A stretch of 13,440 nt of DNA from an uncultured Phycisphaerales bacterium (lineage in GTDB: Bacteria; Planctomycetota; Phycisphaerae; Phycisphaerales; UBA1924): contig CALMQD010000061.1 in the NCBI GenBank assembly GCA_937871415.1, positions 1 through 13,440 of the forward strand. Reading direction: 5' to 3'. The first letter of the stretch is position 1, and every line of letters begins with the position of its first letter. Below the pieces are notes generated by a model. That model was given only the letters and a program-made list of their open reading frames with translations. It was not told the DNA's origin and made no database searches. Shown here one piece after another: positions 1-6,615 of the stretch. A program made the position numbers and the translations under genes.

Positions 1-474
1 ATCCGCATCGGGCGACGGCACACGATTGTTTGCGTCGCAGAGGGTGCACGCGTCGGCCCGCCGACCAGCGGGAATAGTCGTGGACAGGAGCAGGTCGCTT
101 GGCGCATCGACCCGACCTCGCCGGACCCGGTCCGGCTCGGCGGCGTAAGCCGCGTCATCGCCGAGAGCGTCGAACTGCTCACGGGTGTGGAGTCGCGCTG
201 GGTGGTGCTCGGGCACACGCAGCGCGGGGGCGACCCGACACCCGAGGACCGGCTGCTCGGGACGCTCATGGGGCACCACGCCATGACGCTCCTCCGTGGG
301 CGGCGCTTCGGACACATGGTCGCGATCCGCGGCCAGTTGGCGCCGTCGGCGCTGAGCGAGGTGCCGCTCGAGGTTGCGGCCCAGGGGCAACGGACGATCC
401 CGGTGGGCGCCCATGTCCACCCGTTGATCGACGCGGCGCGCGGGGTGGGTACGCGGTTCGGCGATGAGCCCTGA
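1..474 (+). CDS. 6-phosphofructokinase, C-terminal part (gene starts before the window)
   Basis: Frame 1 is open from the first base and encodes the last 157 residues of a phosphofructokinase, the cytoplasmic glycolytic enzyme that phosphorylates fructose 6-phosphate to the 1,6-bisphosphate. Diagnostic signals are a VAEGAR strand-turn near the window start, GGVSRVIAESVELLTG about residues 54-69, and LGHTQRGGDPTPEDR, the family's substrate-binding LGxxQRGGxPxxxDR signature. The LGHTQRGG form and the sequence after it remind me more of the mixed-substrate (group III, ATP- or PPi-using) lineage than of E. coli PfkA. The phosphoryl-donor residues (GGD versus GGT/GGE) lie upstream of the window, so the donor cannot be decided and I give no gene symbol. 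The tail (AHVHPLIDAARGVGTRFGDEP) is the usual variable C-terminus. The gene converges on the gene ending at 514, 39 bp away. Family identification is secure. Confidence 0.93.
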   Translation: MRIGRRHTIVCVAEGARVGPPTSGNSRGQEQVAWRIDPTSPDPVRLGGVSRVIAESVELLTGVESRWVVLGHTQRGGDPTPEDRLLGTLMGHHAMTLLRGRRFGHMVAIRGQLAPSALSEVPLEVAAQGQRTIPVGAHVHPLIDAARGVGTRFGDEP

Positions 475-513
475 GGAATCTACGCAACGGCGCCTGTCGG
501 CGGCGCTATCGGT

Positions 514-1896
514 TCACGGCTTGGCTTCGGAGAGCGTTCGCGCGCGGGCGCGCGTCTCCGCGGCGCGGTCGCGCCAGCCCTGGAGCACCCGCCGCCACAG
601 TCCCTCGCGCTGATCGCGGGCCTGGCCGACGCTGGTCTGCCCCGGCGGCAGTTCGAGCAGCAACTCGGGGAAGTCGGCCAACAGGGTCTCGGCACGCTGC
701 AACCGGGCCTCGACCGCGTCCAGATCGGCGAGCGCGCGCTCGCCCGCGCGCCGGCGCTTGTGCAGCGTCTCGATCGACCGCGATCGTCCCGCCTCGCGCA
801 CGTCGGCATCAACCTTGCGCAGATCATCGTCCAGCGTGCGCACCAGCCGGTCGAGCTCGGTGCGCGATTCGCCCAAGCGGCTGCGGATCTCGACGTGGCG
901 CGTGCCGGTCGAGCGAAAGTCCGGCGCGCCGCGGGCCAGCGCCTGGGTCGGGCTGTTCGCCGTGCCGCACGCAAATCCCAGGCGCAGCGCGAGCGAGTCC
1001 GGCAGGCTCAGCCGCCATCGCGTCCTGGCGCGCGCCGGGGGCGGTTCGCTCGGCTCGCCGTTGGGTCGCGGGGTCGACGGTGCAATGCCGAGCGCTGAGG
1101 GCAAGGCGGGCTCGAGCCGCGTGAGCGCGCCGCCGCCGAACGCCGGTTCGGGCCCCGGATCAACGATCGAAAGACCCGCCTGGGCCGAGCCGTTCCCCAC
1201 TGGGGTCTTCCACGGATCGTGCCCGGTCCACCAGAGCATCTGGGCGGGCACGGGGAACGCGACGGACCACAAGGGCTCCTGCCGCGCGGCCTTGAGGCGC
1301 TCGACTGCGAGGGCACGCAACTCGGCGAGGGAGCGCTCCGCGTCGGTCCCCGGGGGGTACAGGTCCGCGAGCTCGTCCTCCCCCCGGTGCTCGATCACGC
1401 AGCCGGGCCCCAGCACCCGCGCATCGCACAGGACCGAGAGGAGCGCCTGTCCTCCGCCGATGCTCACGGAGTCCTTCGCGCCGCCCGGGCGCAGGAACGC
1501 GACGATCAGCGGCGCCTGTCGCCTGGAGGGACTCCCGGCGGCGTCTCTCGCGTCCAGCGCCCGCGCCTGCTCGATCGCGTGCGCCATCTGCGCGAGCACG
1601 TCGAGCCGCCAACGCCCGGAGTCCAACTCCACCAGCACCGCGCCCGCCCGTTCGTCCCGCGCTCGAGCCAACTCGCGATCGAAGTCCTTCGCCAGCGCCA
1701 TCGAGTCCAGATCACCCGTGACACGCACGTGCACCACGCGCCCCGAGAGCGGCCGGTCGGTCGCCGGCGAGGGCTGCGCAGCAGCGCTCGAAACCCCCGC
1801 GAGCCCGACCCCGAGCAGCACGGCCAGGGCCGCCGCCGACATCCACGCCCGCAAACGCCGAACATGAAGTGATGTTGCCGATACGCCGTCGAACAT
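514..1896 (-). CDS. Exported ClpP/NfeD-fold protein with coiled-coil tail (460 aa), possibly inactive protease
   Basis: Unnamed exported protein. The chosen ATG (1896) follows a TAAACT hexamer and gives a signal peptide: long basic n-region, hydrophobic stretch about 19-34, Ala-X-Ala-type cleavage near SSAAAQ (37-41). The open frame continues upstream to 2256 but overlaps the divergent gene, so I reject that part. Residues 52-175 resemble the ClpP-like domain of NfeD/SppA-type membrane serine proteases: GRVVHVRVTGDLD (52-64), AGAVLVELDS (84-93), PLIVAFLRPGG (129-139), VSIGGGQALLS (144-154), DARVLGPGCVI (158-168). SLALRLGFACG (301-311) resembles the domain's closing helix. By eye, Ser145 sits where the NfeD nucleophile would be, while the catalytic Lys position seems to be Arg188. 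Residues 335-410 are a charged, probably coiled-coil segment. The transmembrane and OB-fold parts of full NfeD are absent. The fold call is an inference from motif spacing; a scaffold or pseudoenzyme role is possible. Confidence 0.7.
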   Translation of the reverse strand: MFDGVSATSLHVRRLRAWMSAAALAVLLGVGLAGVSSAAAQPSPATDRPLSGRVVHVRVTGDLDSMALAKDFDRELARARDERAGAVLVELDSGRWRLDVLAQMAHAIEQARALDARDAAGSPSRRQAPLIVAFLRPGGAKDSVSIGGGQALLSVLCDARVLGPGCVIEHRGEDELADLYPPGTDAERSLAELRALAVERLKAARQEPLWSVAFPVPAQMLWWTGHDPWKTPVGNGSAQAGLSIVDPGPEPAFGGGALTRLEPALPSALGIAPSTPRPNGEPSEPPPARARTRWRLSLPDSLALRLGFACGTANSPTQALARGAPDFRSTGTRHVEIRSRLGESRTELDRLVRTLDDDLRKVDADVREAGRSRSIETLHKRRRAGERALADLDAVEARLQRAETLLADFPELLLELPPGQTSVGQARDQREGLWRRVLQGWRDRAAETRARARTLSEAKP

Positions 1897-1903
1897 GATG
1901 AGG

Positions 1904-1909
1904 AGTTTA
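1904..1909 (-). promoter_or_regulatory. Candidate -10 box (TAAACT) for a leaderless transcript of the 514-1896 gene
   Basis: On the minus strand TAAACT ends 7 nt before the ATG at 1896 (intervening bases CCTCATC). That would place transcription initiation at or next to the start codon. No Shine-Dalgarno sequence stands at normal distance, and no TTGACA-like -35 is recognisable at 17 bp. Confidence 0.5.
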
Positions 1910-1983
1910 CTCGGCTCCGGCGATCGCGCCTTGTGTGCGCGTCGCGGCCGGGCCGGGCCGATCAGGAACCGCGACGCCGACCC

Positions 1984-1989
1984 TACCAT
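1984..1989 (+). promoter_or_regulatory. Candidate -10 box (TACCAT) for a leaderless transcript of the 1995 gene
   Basis: TACCAT ends 5 nt before the ATG at 1995, with no purine-rich ribosome-binding site between. The same layout recurs at four other starts in this window. It supports 1995, rather than the in-frame ATG at 1935, as the true start. The 98-bp gap to the divergent gene would hold both promoters. Confidence 0.5.
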
Positions 1990-1994
1990 CCAGC

Positions 1995-2711
1995 ATGCCG
2001 AACAAACGACGCCCGCAGAAGTCCCGACGCAGCGCGGCTTCGAAGGCCAAGCCCCGGCTTTCCGCGGGTGAGCCCACGAAGTTGGTGACACTCGGGGGTG
2101 TGGACGCGGCCTTGGCGCGGACCGCCGGTCCGACGCGTGCTCCGGCGCACCCGACCGCCCCCGACGCCGGCGCCGACAGTTCCGCTTTCGCGATCCACAA
2201 CGGCGGGCTCCCGGGCATGCGGGAACCCATGACGGTGCAGGAAGTGCTCCTGACACGCCGCCTGTACTGGCACAACGTCATCCGCGAGATGCTCAACAGC
2301 CTGAGCGTGATGTGCCAGACCCAGCCCGAGATCTTCGACGGGCGCTTCGCGGTGCTCACGAACAAGGGAGAGCGCATCGCCATCGAGACGATTTTCCCGC
2401 TCTTTGCCTGTTCGCTGCCCAACACGCCCTGGGAGAAGGAGACATCGATCGCGGTGCAGTGCACGATCTACCGGATCGTGACCCCGGACGGCGAGGTCTT
2501 CACCCTTCCGCTCCACGAGATCCGTGGGCTGCACTCGCTCACCGCCGAACTCGTCGAGCAGCTCCAGCGCGAGGCCGAGTCGCAGTCGACCTCGCCGTCG
2601 GGCGAAGAAAGCAGCGCCCGGCGTCCCTTCGGTCTCGCGGCCTTCACCTCGATGCCCAAGGTGCCCCAGCACCCCTTCGGCCCCCTCGGACCCGAGGGCA
2701 TGGACGCGTAG
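1995..2711 (+). CDS. Uncharacterised cytoplasmic protein (238 aa) with basic, disordered N-terminus
   Basis: I do not recognise this protein. There is no signal peptide or membrane segment, so it should be cytoplasmic. Residues 1-25 are very basic (MPNKRRPQKSRR...), and residues 26-75 are Ala/Pro/Thr-rich and probably disordered. The ordered part is about 76-195: a helix containing RRLYWHNVIREMLNSLSVMCQ (88-108), then strands with AVLTNKGERIAIETIFPLFAC (119-139) and TIYRIVTPDGEVFTLPLHEIRGLHSLT (157-183). This suggests a small alpha/beta or beta-sandwich sensory-type fold. The tail (200-238) is Pro/Ser-rich and ends FGPLGPEGMDA. The basic tail could bind nucleic acid, but no DNA-binding motif is visible. 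ATG 1995 is preferred over ATG 1935 because of the -10-like box at 1984-1989 and because 1935 would extend far into the divergent promoter region. The gene has its own promoter and no operon partner. That it is real is well supported; its function is unknown. Confidence 0.82.
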   Translation: MPNKRRPQKSRRSAASKAKPRLSAGEPTKLVTLGGVDAALARTAGPTRAPAHPTAPDAGADSSAFAIHNGGLPGMREPMTVQEVLLTRRLYWHNVIREMLNSLSVMCQTQPEIFDGRFAVLTNKGERIAIETIFPLFACSLPNTPWEKETSIAVQCTIYRIVTPDGEVFTLPLHEIRGLHSLTAELVEQLQREAESQSTSPSGEESSARRPFGLAAFTSMPKVPQHPFGPLGPEGMDA

Positions 2712-2823
2712 AAAAGTCACCGCGGCTCGGGTCCGCGAAGATGCGGAAGCCCAAGGTCCGATGGAACCACGATCCGCTCGGCGTCGGATGGGCGTCTCGG
2801 ATCGGCCCGCTCGGTCGAGCATG

Positions 2824-2848
2824 CCCCCCACCCCCCCACCCCCCGCCC
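2824..2848 (-). other. C-rich tract, potential G-quadruplex on the minus strand
   Basis: The plus strand reads C6-A-C7-A-C6-G-C3. The minus strand therefore carries four consecutive G-runs of 3, 6, 7 and 6 bases separated by single-base loops, which meets the standard G3+N1-7 quadruplex rule with very short loops. It lies between genes, 112 bp past the stop of the 238-aa gene and about 100 bp before a candidate promoter. Confidence 0.8.
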
Positions 2849-2931
2849 TTCCTTCCTCGATCGATCCGTCCGTACATAGAGCGAACATCTGCCGACCAAA
2901 TCGGCTCGCTCGGCGACCGGGGGCAGCGCAC

Positions 2932-3098
2932 GGGCGTCCAACCTTGATACAGTGGGGGTTCCGGCGGCTGGGCAGGTTCGTCGAGCGCCGGCAAGCGATG
3001 CGCGCGGTTCCTCGGGCGGCGTCCAGCGCCAGCCCGCGGGGTGTGGGTGTCGCAAGAGAGAGCGGTTTGTGGAGGCGAGGGGTCAGGGGCGTCCAACC
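2932..3098 (+). repeat. Pair of perfect 12-bp direct repeats (GGGCGTCCAACC)
   Basis: GGGCGTCCAACC occurs at 2932-2943 and again at 3087-3098, 155 bp apart. The first copy ends just upstream of the candidate -10 box at 2948. The second sits about 40 bp before the start codon and overlaps the hairpin GGGCG/CGCCC. A related string, CGGGCGTCAACTTG, occurs at 5277-5290 in the leader of the next gene. Confidence 0.5.
2948..2953 (+). promoter_or_regulatory. Possible -10 box (TACAGT) for the 3140 gene
   Basis: TACAGT within CCTTGATACAGTGG fits TANNNT and would give a leader of roughly 180 nt before the ATG at 3140. No good -35 hexamer lies at 16-18 bp. It is the clearest -10-like element in the region, but weak on its own. 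Confidence 0.3.
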
Positions 3099-3124
3099 GC
3101 CCGGGATCGGACTTTTTAGCCACC

Positions 3125-3130
3125 AGGAAG
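3125..3130 (+). promoter_or_regulatory. Shine-Dalgarno sequence (AGGAAG) fixing the start at 3140
   Basis: AGGAAG lies 9 nt before the ATG at 3140 and is one of the few canonical-looking ribosome-binding sites in the window. It supports this ATG over the upstream one at 3041 and agrees with a long leader for this gene. Confidence 0.5.
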
Positions 3131-3139
3131 ACGTCGTTC

Positions 3140-5257
3140 ATGAGGCCCACCAGTCTGCTCAAGCGTGTCTCCGTCTGTGCGCTCATCGCCGCCGCCGGAT
3201 GGTCGATGGGATGCAACCAGGAAGATCAGGTTGAAGCCGAGCTGCGCCGCGCGGACGTGCTGCTGAGCACGCTGACGGTGGGCGGGTACACGCCGATCGC
3301 CGACCGCGACCGCAAGCGCGAGGACCTGCAGTGGGTCATCAACCGCCTGACCGGCAAGCCGGCGCAGGGCGTTCCCAAGTCCATGAAGTCGGTGTTCCCG
3401 GCGGACCTGCCGGCGAGCGTGAACGCGACGGCGTCGGAGATCCCGAGCCAGAAGGCCGCGGCCAACCTGCTCGTGGGACGCGCCCAGGCCGGGCTCGCCG
3501 AGATGCACGCCCAGGAGCAGCAGGACAAAGAAGAAGCGCTGCTGAACCAGATCGAAGTGATCCGGTCCGGCATCGGTGAGTTCACGTCGCTCAGCGCTCT
3601 GGCCAAGGGCCTGACCCAGTACGACCCGGCGTCGGACGTCGCCGCGCTGGAGGCCCAGATCGAGCAGCGCCGCCAGGAACTGGCGCGGCAGACGTCGGCG
3701 AAGGCGGCGCTGGACGCCAAGATCGCGGACCTGCACCAGCGCTCGCAGCACGCCACCGACGAGGCCAACACCGCCCGCGCTCGCGAGTCGGAACTCCGCG
3801 CACAGATGAACGGCGTGAGCGAGACGCGCCGCGCCGAGCTGCTCGAGCAGGCGACGCAGGTCAAGCGCTCGGCCGACGCGCTCGAGGTGCAGGCGGCGAA
3901 CCTGCTCGCCGAGGCCGCCAAGGAGGAGCCCGAGGCGTCGACCGTCGAGAGCCGCGTCGCGCTGGCCAACCAGCAGATCTCCCTGCTCCAGCAGGCGATC
4001 GCGGACTCGCAGGAGCGGGCGCGGCGCAACGGCGAGGGGGCCCAGCGCACGCTCGGACAGGCGCAGCAGGCGGCCCAGCGGGTCGAGGCTTCGATCGCCG
4101 AGGCCAAGGGCCTCCGCTCCAACGCCGACAACCCCGCCAGCGACGCCCTCCGCCTGTACGCCCAGGCACTCGCCAGCGCCAAGCAGGCCGTCGGCGCCGC
4201 GAGCGACGCCGGAACCAAGACCAACGCGAACGGCGCCAGCGGCTCCTACGCGCAGGCCACCGGCGACATCCACGCAGCGCGGGCGCGCGGGTTGTCGCAG
4301 TTCGCCGCGGTCCTGAACTCCGCGGCCTCGGGACAGTTCCCGCTCCCGCAGGCGTCCTCCTACAAGAGCGACTCGCAGCAGTTCGCGTCGCAGGCGGCGG
4401 AGGCCCGCAAGGCGGCGATGGAGGCGTACGGCGACGCGATTGGTTTCTACGAGAAGGCCGGATTCAAGGAACGCGCCGAGCAGGTCAAGAGCAAGCTCGA
4501 GTCGCTGCGCAAGATGTTCGACGACACCGCGCCCGCACCGGCCCCGGCCGACGAAGCCCCCAAGGCCGAGGCGAACGCCGCGGCGGACACGCCGGGCGCG
4601 GACTTTGACAAGGCGGCCGTCGAGGCCGAGATCCGGGCTGCCCTCAAGGATCTGAGCGAGCAGGCCAAGAGCGGCGACACGTCCGCGGCCATGTCGCACG
4701 TCGAGTTCGCCGACGCCGACGAGGGCGCGTTCTTCTCCGGCGCCGCCCCGCTCGCCGCGGCGATGCAGTCGCTCAGCGCGGCCTGCCAGGAGAAGTACGG
4801 CAAGCCGCTGGGCGCCCTGATCCAGTCCTCGTCACTCCCCGCCATCCAGCAGAACCCGATGATGATGATGGTCGTGGGCATGGCCAGCGCACCGGGCGGA
4901 GGCATGATGCCCGGCGCGGGCGCCGGCGCGATCGGCGAGTTGGCCTCCGGCGACGTGCCGATCACCGTGACCGCGCCCGACAAGGCCGAGATCGGGCCCG
5001 GCCTCAGCGGCCAGCCCATCCGGCTCGTCAAGAAGGACGGCGTGTGGAAGGCCCAGTTGCCCCGCATCGGGCTGCTGGATTCGCCGATGTTCGCCGCCGT
5101 CAAGAAGATCGTTCCGGCAATGGGCAAGATGGCCGGCGTCGCGGGCGAGGTCGAGCAGGGCGTGCGAGCCTCGACCTATTCCGACGCCGACGCGATGCTC
5201 GTCGACCTGAGCACCAAGCTGACCGGCGCGATGGCCGGGCTGGACGGGGGCGGATGA
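3140..5257 (+). CDS. Exported coiled-coil protein, probable lipoprotein (705 aa)
   Basis: No family recognised. The N-terminus is an export signal: basic MRPTSLLKR, hydrophobic VSVCALIAAAG, then WSMGC with Cys25 as possible lipidation site (the -3 residue is Ser or Trp, not the usual Leu). Residues about 30-110 are a mixed domain. Residues 120-350 are Ala/Gln/Glu-rich heptad-like coiled coil. Residues 360-460 are helical, ending in a TPR-like stretch (YGDAIGFYEKAGFKERAEQV). A Pro/Ala linker (about 465-488) leads to a C-terminal domain (488-705) that begins like DUF4878/NTF2-type folds and ends with IRLVKKDGVWKAQLPRI plus an Ala/Met-rich tail. Within it, (ATG)4 repeats encode MMMM near 573-576. 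The start at 3140, not the in-frame ATG at 3041, is chosen for the signal peptide and the upstream AGGAAG. The protein is presumably anchored in the envelope. It is followed 113 bp later by another exported protein. Confidence 0.78.
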   Translation: MRPTSLLKRVSVCALIAAAGWSMGCNQEDQVEAELRRADVLLSTLTVGGYTPIADRDRKREDLQWVINRLTGKPAQGVPKSMKSVFPADLPASVNATASEIPSQKAAANLLVGRAQAGLAEMHAQEQQDKEEALLNQIEVIRSGIGEFTSLSALAKGLTQYDPASDVAALEAQIEQRRQELARQTSAKAALDAKIADLHQRSQHATDEANTARARESELRAQMNGVSETRRAELLEQATQVKRSADALEVQAANLLAEAAKEEPEASTVESRVALANQQISLLQQAIADSQERARRNGEGAQRTLGQAQQAAQRVEASIAEAKGLRSNADNPASDALRLYAQALASAKQAVGAASDAGTKTNANGASGSYAQATGDIHAARARGLSQFAAVLNSAASGQFPLPQASSYKSDSQQFASQAAEARKAAMEAYGDAIGFYEKAGFKERAEQVKSKLESLRKMFDDTAPAPAPADEAPKAEANAAADTPGADFDKAAVEAEIRAALKDLSEQAKSGDTSAAMSHVEFADADEGAFFSGAAPLAAAMQSLSAACQEKYGKPLGALIQSSSLPAIQQNPMMMMVVGMASAPGGGMMPGAGAGAIGELASGDVPITVTAPDKAEIGPGLSGQPIRLVKKDGVWKAQLPRIGLLDSPMFAAVKKIVPAMGKMAGVAGEVEQGVRASTYSDADAMLVDLSTKLTGAMAGLDGGG

Positions 5258-5370
5258 GCCGCGCGGGCGAGCGTTCCGGGCGTCAACTTGCAGACCTTTG
5301 CTCGGCCCGACGGAAGCCGGTTCGGTTCTCTCCAAGGCCGAGAGTGATCCAGAGAGTGAGTGCTTCGGCG

Positions 5371-6510
5371 ATGGGACTATCCGTGATCGTGCACACCTTC
5401 AAGAACTCGCCCCGCTCCGTCGCGCCCCGCGCACGGGCGATCGGGCTGTGCGTCGCGATGAGCGCGCTGGGGACGCTTGCGCCGGGGGTGCACGCCCAGT
5501 GCACCGTGCCCGATTCGACGATCACCGCGCTGCAGGTGGACGCGAGCGACGCGTCGGTCCGGTCCTGCGCCCAGATGCTGCAGGCGGCCTTCGCCAAGGA
5601 CGACCGCGCGGTCGAGCAGGCCCGCAAGCAGGTGCTCGGACCCCTGACGTCGAGCTCGACCCCCAGCGTGTCGTTCCGGCTGGCCTACGACTCGGCGCTG
5701 CTGCCCATGCTGCGAACGGCGGCGGCGGGCGAGAACGAGCACTCGGCGATCAACGCGCTGGTCATCGCCGGAGAACTGGGGACCGTCGGCGGGATCAACC
5801 TCCTCACGCAGATGCTGGCCGATCCGCGTCCGGCGGTGCGCATGGCCGCGGCCGCGGGGCTGGGGCGGACGATGGCGCTCATGGGCGAGAAGGGGACCAA
5901 GGCGCCGGTGGAGCGTGACATCGCGGGGGCGGTCTCGTCGCTGAACAAGCGCATCGCGAGCGAGACGGACCCGATGGTTCTTCTGGGCCTGGTCTCGGCG
6001 ATGTGCGAGGGCACGAACATCCCGGCGACCGACGACATGCCGGCGGTCGCGGGCGACACGCTCGCGAGCCTGGCGATGTCGGTGGGCGACCGCGCATCGC
6101 TCAACAGCGACGGCGTCGAACTCTCGATGATGCGTGCGGCCCAGGCGATGATCTCGGCGCTGACCAAGGGTCGCGATAAGCCGCGCATGGACCGGGAGAC
6201 CAACGTCTTCATGGCCCGCTTCGCGGGCGACGCGCTGGCGCTCGCGCGCAAGCGCGTGGTCGCGGGGCTCAAGTCCGACGCCGAGCGGGCGATGTACGCC
6301 GACCTGGTGAAGCGCGCCGAGAACATCCTCTCGCTCGTCAGCGTCGACGGCAGCAAGCCCGCCCCGGACCAGAGCCTGGGCGAAAGCCTGGCCCAGGGCA
6401 ACGACAAGGACTTCCAGGCACGCGTCGAGCTGATGATCGGCTCGGGGGGCGTTCTGACCAAGTCGCCGTTCAACTTCCCGGTCAGCCGCTTCGCCGCCGG
6501 CGCGAAGTAG
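5371..6510 (+). CDS. Exported HEAT-repeat-like protein (379 aa), function unknown
   Basis: Unrecognised exported protein. A long n-region (residues 1-22) precedes a hydrophobic core (about 23-39) and a clear cleavage motif GVHA-QC near 39-44. The mature part is almost wholly helical. Residues 121-170 (HSAINALVIAGELG...DPRPAVRMAAAAGLGRTMA) read as two HEAT-like helical hairpins, with the typical DPRPAVRMAAAAGLG second helix. A similar unit is at 197-215 (SETDPMVLLGLVSAMCEGT), and further helices follow to about 340. The C-terminus ends NFPVSRFAAGAK. HEAT arrays usually bind other proteins, so a periplasmic scaffold role is the natural guess, but nothing shows the partner. In-frame GTG codons at 5344 and 5356 are alternative starts; ATG 5371 is preferred for the signal peptide. 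The gene lies 113 bp after the coiled-coil protein, with no terminator recognised between them, so co-transcription is possible. Confidence 0.78.
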   Translation: MGLSVIVHTFKNSPRSVAPRARAIGLCVAMSALGTLAPGVHAQCTVPDSTITALQVDASDASVRSCAQMLQAAFAKDDRAVEQARKQVLGPLTSSSTPSVSFRLAYDSALLPMLRTAAAGENEHSAINALVIAGELGTVGGINLLTQMLADPRPAVRMAAAAGLGRTMALMGEKGTKAPVERDIAGAVSSLNKRIASETDPMVLLGLVSAMCEGTNIPATDDMPAVAGDTLASLAMSVGDRASLNSDGVELSMMRAAQAMISALTKGRDKPRMDRETNVFMARFAGDALALARKRVVAGLKSDAERAMYADLVKRAENILSLVSVDGSKPAPDQSLGESLAQGNDKDFQARVELMIGSGGVLTKSPFNFPVSRFAAGAK

Positions 6511-6537
6511 GCCCGGCAAGCCCGCGCCGCCACTCCC

Positions 6538-6557
6538 GCCACCGGCCGCCACCGGCC
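6538..6557 (+). repeat. Two tandem copies of a 10-bp unit (GCCACCGGCC)
   Basis: GCCACCGGCC occurs twice head to tail just after the stop of the HEAT-like gene and about 60 bp before the oppA-type start. The arms CCGGCC/GGCCGG are partly self-complementary and could fold, but no T-run follows, so a terminator is not supported. It may be simple slippage. Confidence 0.55.
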
Positions 6558-6603
6558 GAAATCGACCACCCGTTCGGTGCACGCGCGGAGCGGGCCCCGC
6601 CGA

Positions 6604-6609
6604 TACGCT
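6604..6609 (+). promoter_or_regulatory. Candidate -10 box (TACGCT) for a leaderless oppA-type transcript
   Basis: TACGCT ends exactly 6 nt before the ATG at 6616, the spacing expected if transcription begins at the A of the start codon. The arrangement is almost identical to that of the GH57 gene (same hexamer, same spacing; TGAATC versus TCAAGC between hexamer and ATG). No Shine-Dalgarno sequence or clear -35 is visible. Confidence 0.55.
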
Positions 6610-6615
6610 TGAATC

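Larger units (their letters stand above)
2712..3139. other. 428-bp gene-free region upstream of the 705-aa coiled-coil protein
   Basis: No convincing coding sequence on either strand; the frames that cross it have the skewed Arg/Pro/Gly composition of shadow frames. It contains, in order: a short GC hairpin just after the preceding stop (CGCGG 2721-2725 with CCGCG 2733-2737, no T-run), a C-rich tract (2824-2848), a possible -10 box (2948-2953), two copies of a 12-mer (2932-2943 and 3087-3098), a hairpin GGGCG/CGCCC (3087-3102), a T5 run (3112-3116), and a Shine-Dalgarno sequence close to the ATG at 3140. This is most economically a long 5' regulatory/leader region. A small RNA cannot be excluded, but nothing specific points to one. 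Confidence 0.6.

Noticed and set aside
490..506. Short hairpin (GCGCC/GGCGC) between the two convergent genes at 475-513
   Set aside because: The stem has only five pairs with no T-run on either strand, so a bidirectional terminator is not supported.
758..1867. 369-codon plus-strand frame opposite the ClpP-like gene
   Set aside because: Ser/Arg-rich shadow composition, while the minus strand encodes a signal peptide and a structured domain.
1897..2256. Upstream extension of the ClpP-like frame (120 extra codons)
   Set aside because: It overlaps the divergent 238-aa gene, is Arg/Pro/Ser-rich, and would bury the signal peptide inside the protein.
3116..4699. 527-codon minus-strand frame antisense to the coiled-coil protein
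   Set aside because: Leu/Arg/Gly-rich mirror of an Ala/Gln/Glu-rich coding strand; the plus-strand gene has a signal peptide and domain structure that explain the region.
4858..4869. (ATG)4 microsatellite as a phase-variable site
   Set aside because: Unit length is three bases, so slippage would only add or remove Met residues and not switch the frame; treated as part of the coding sequence.
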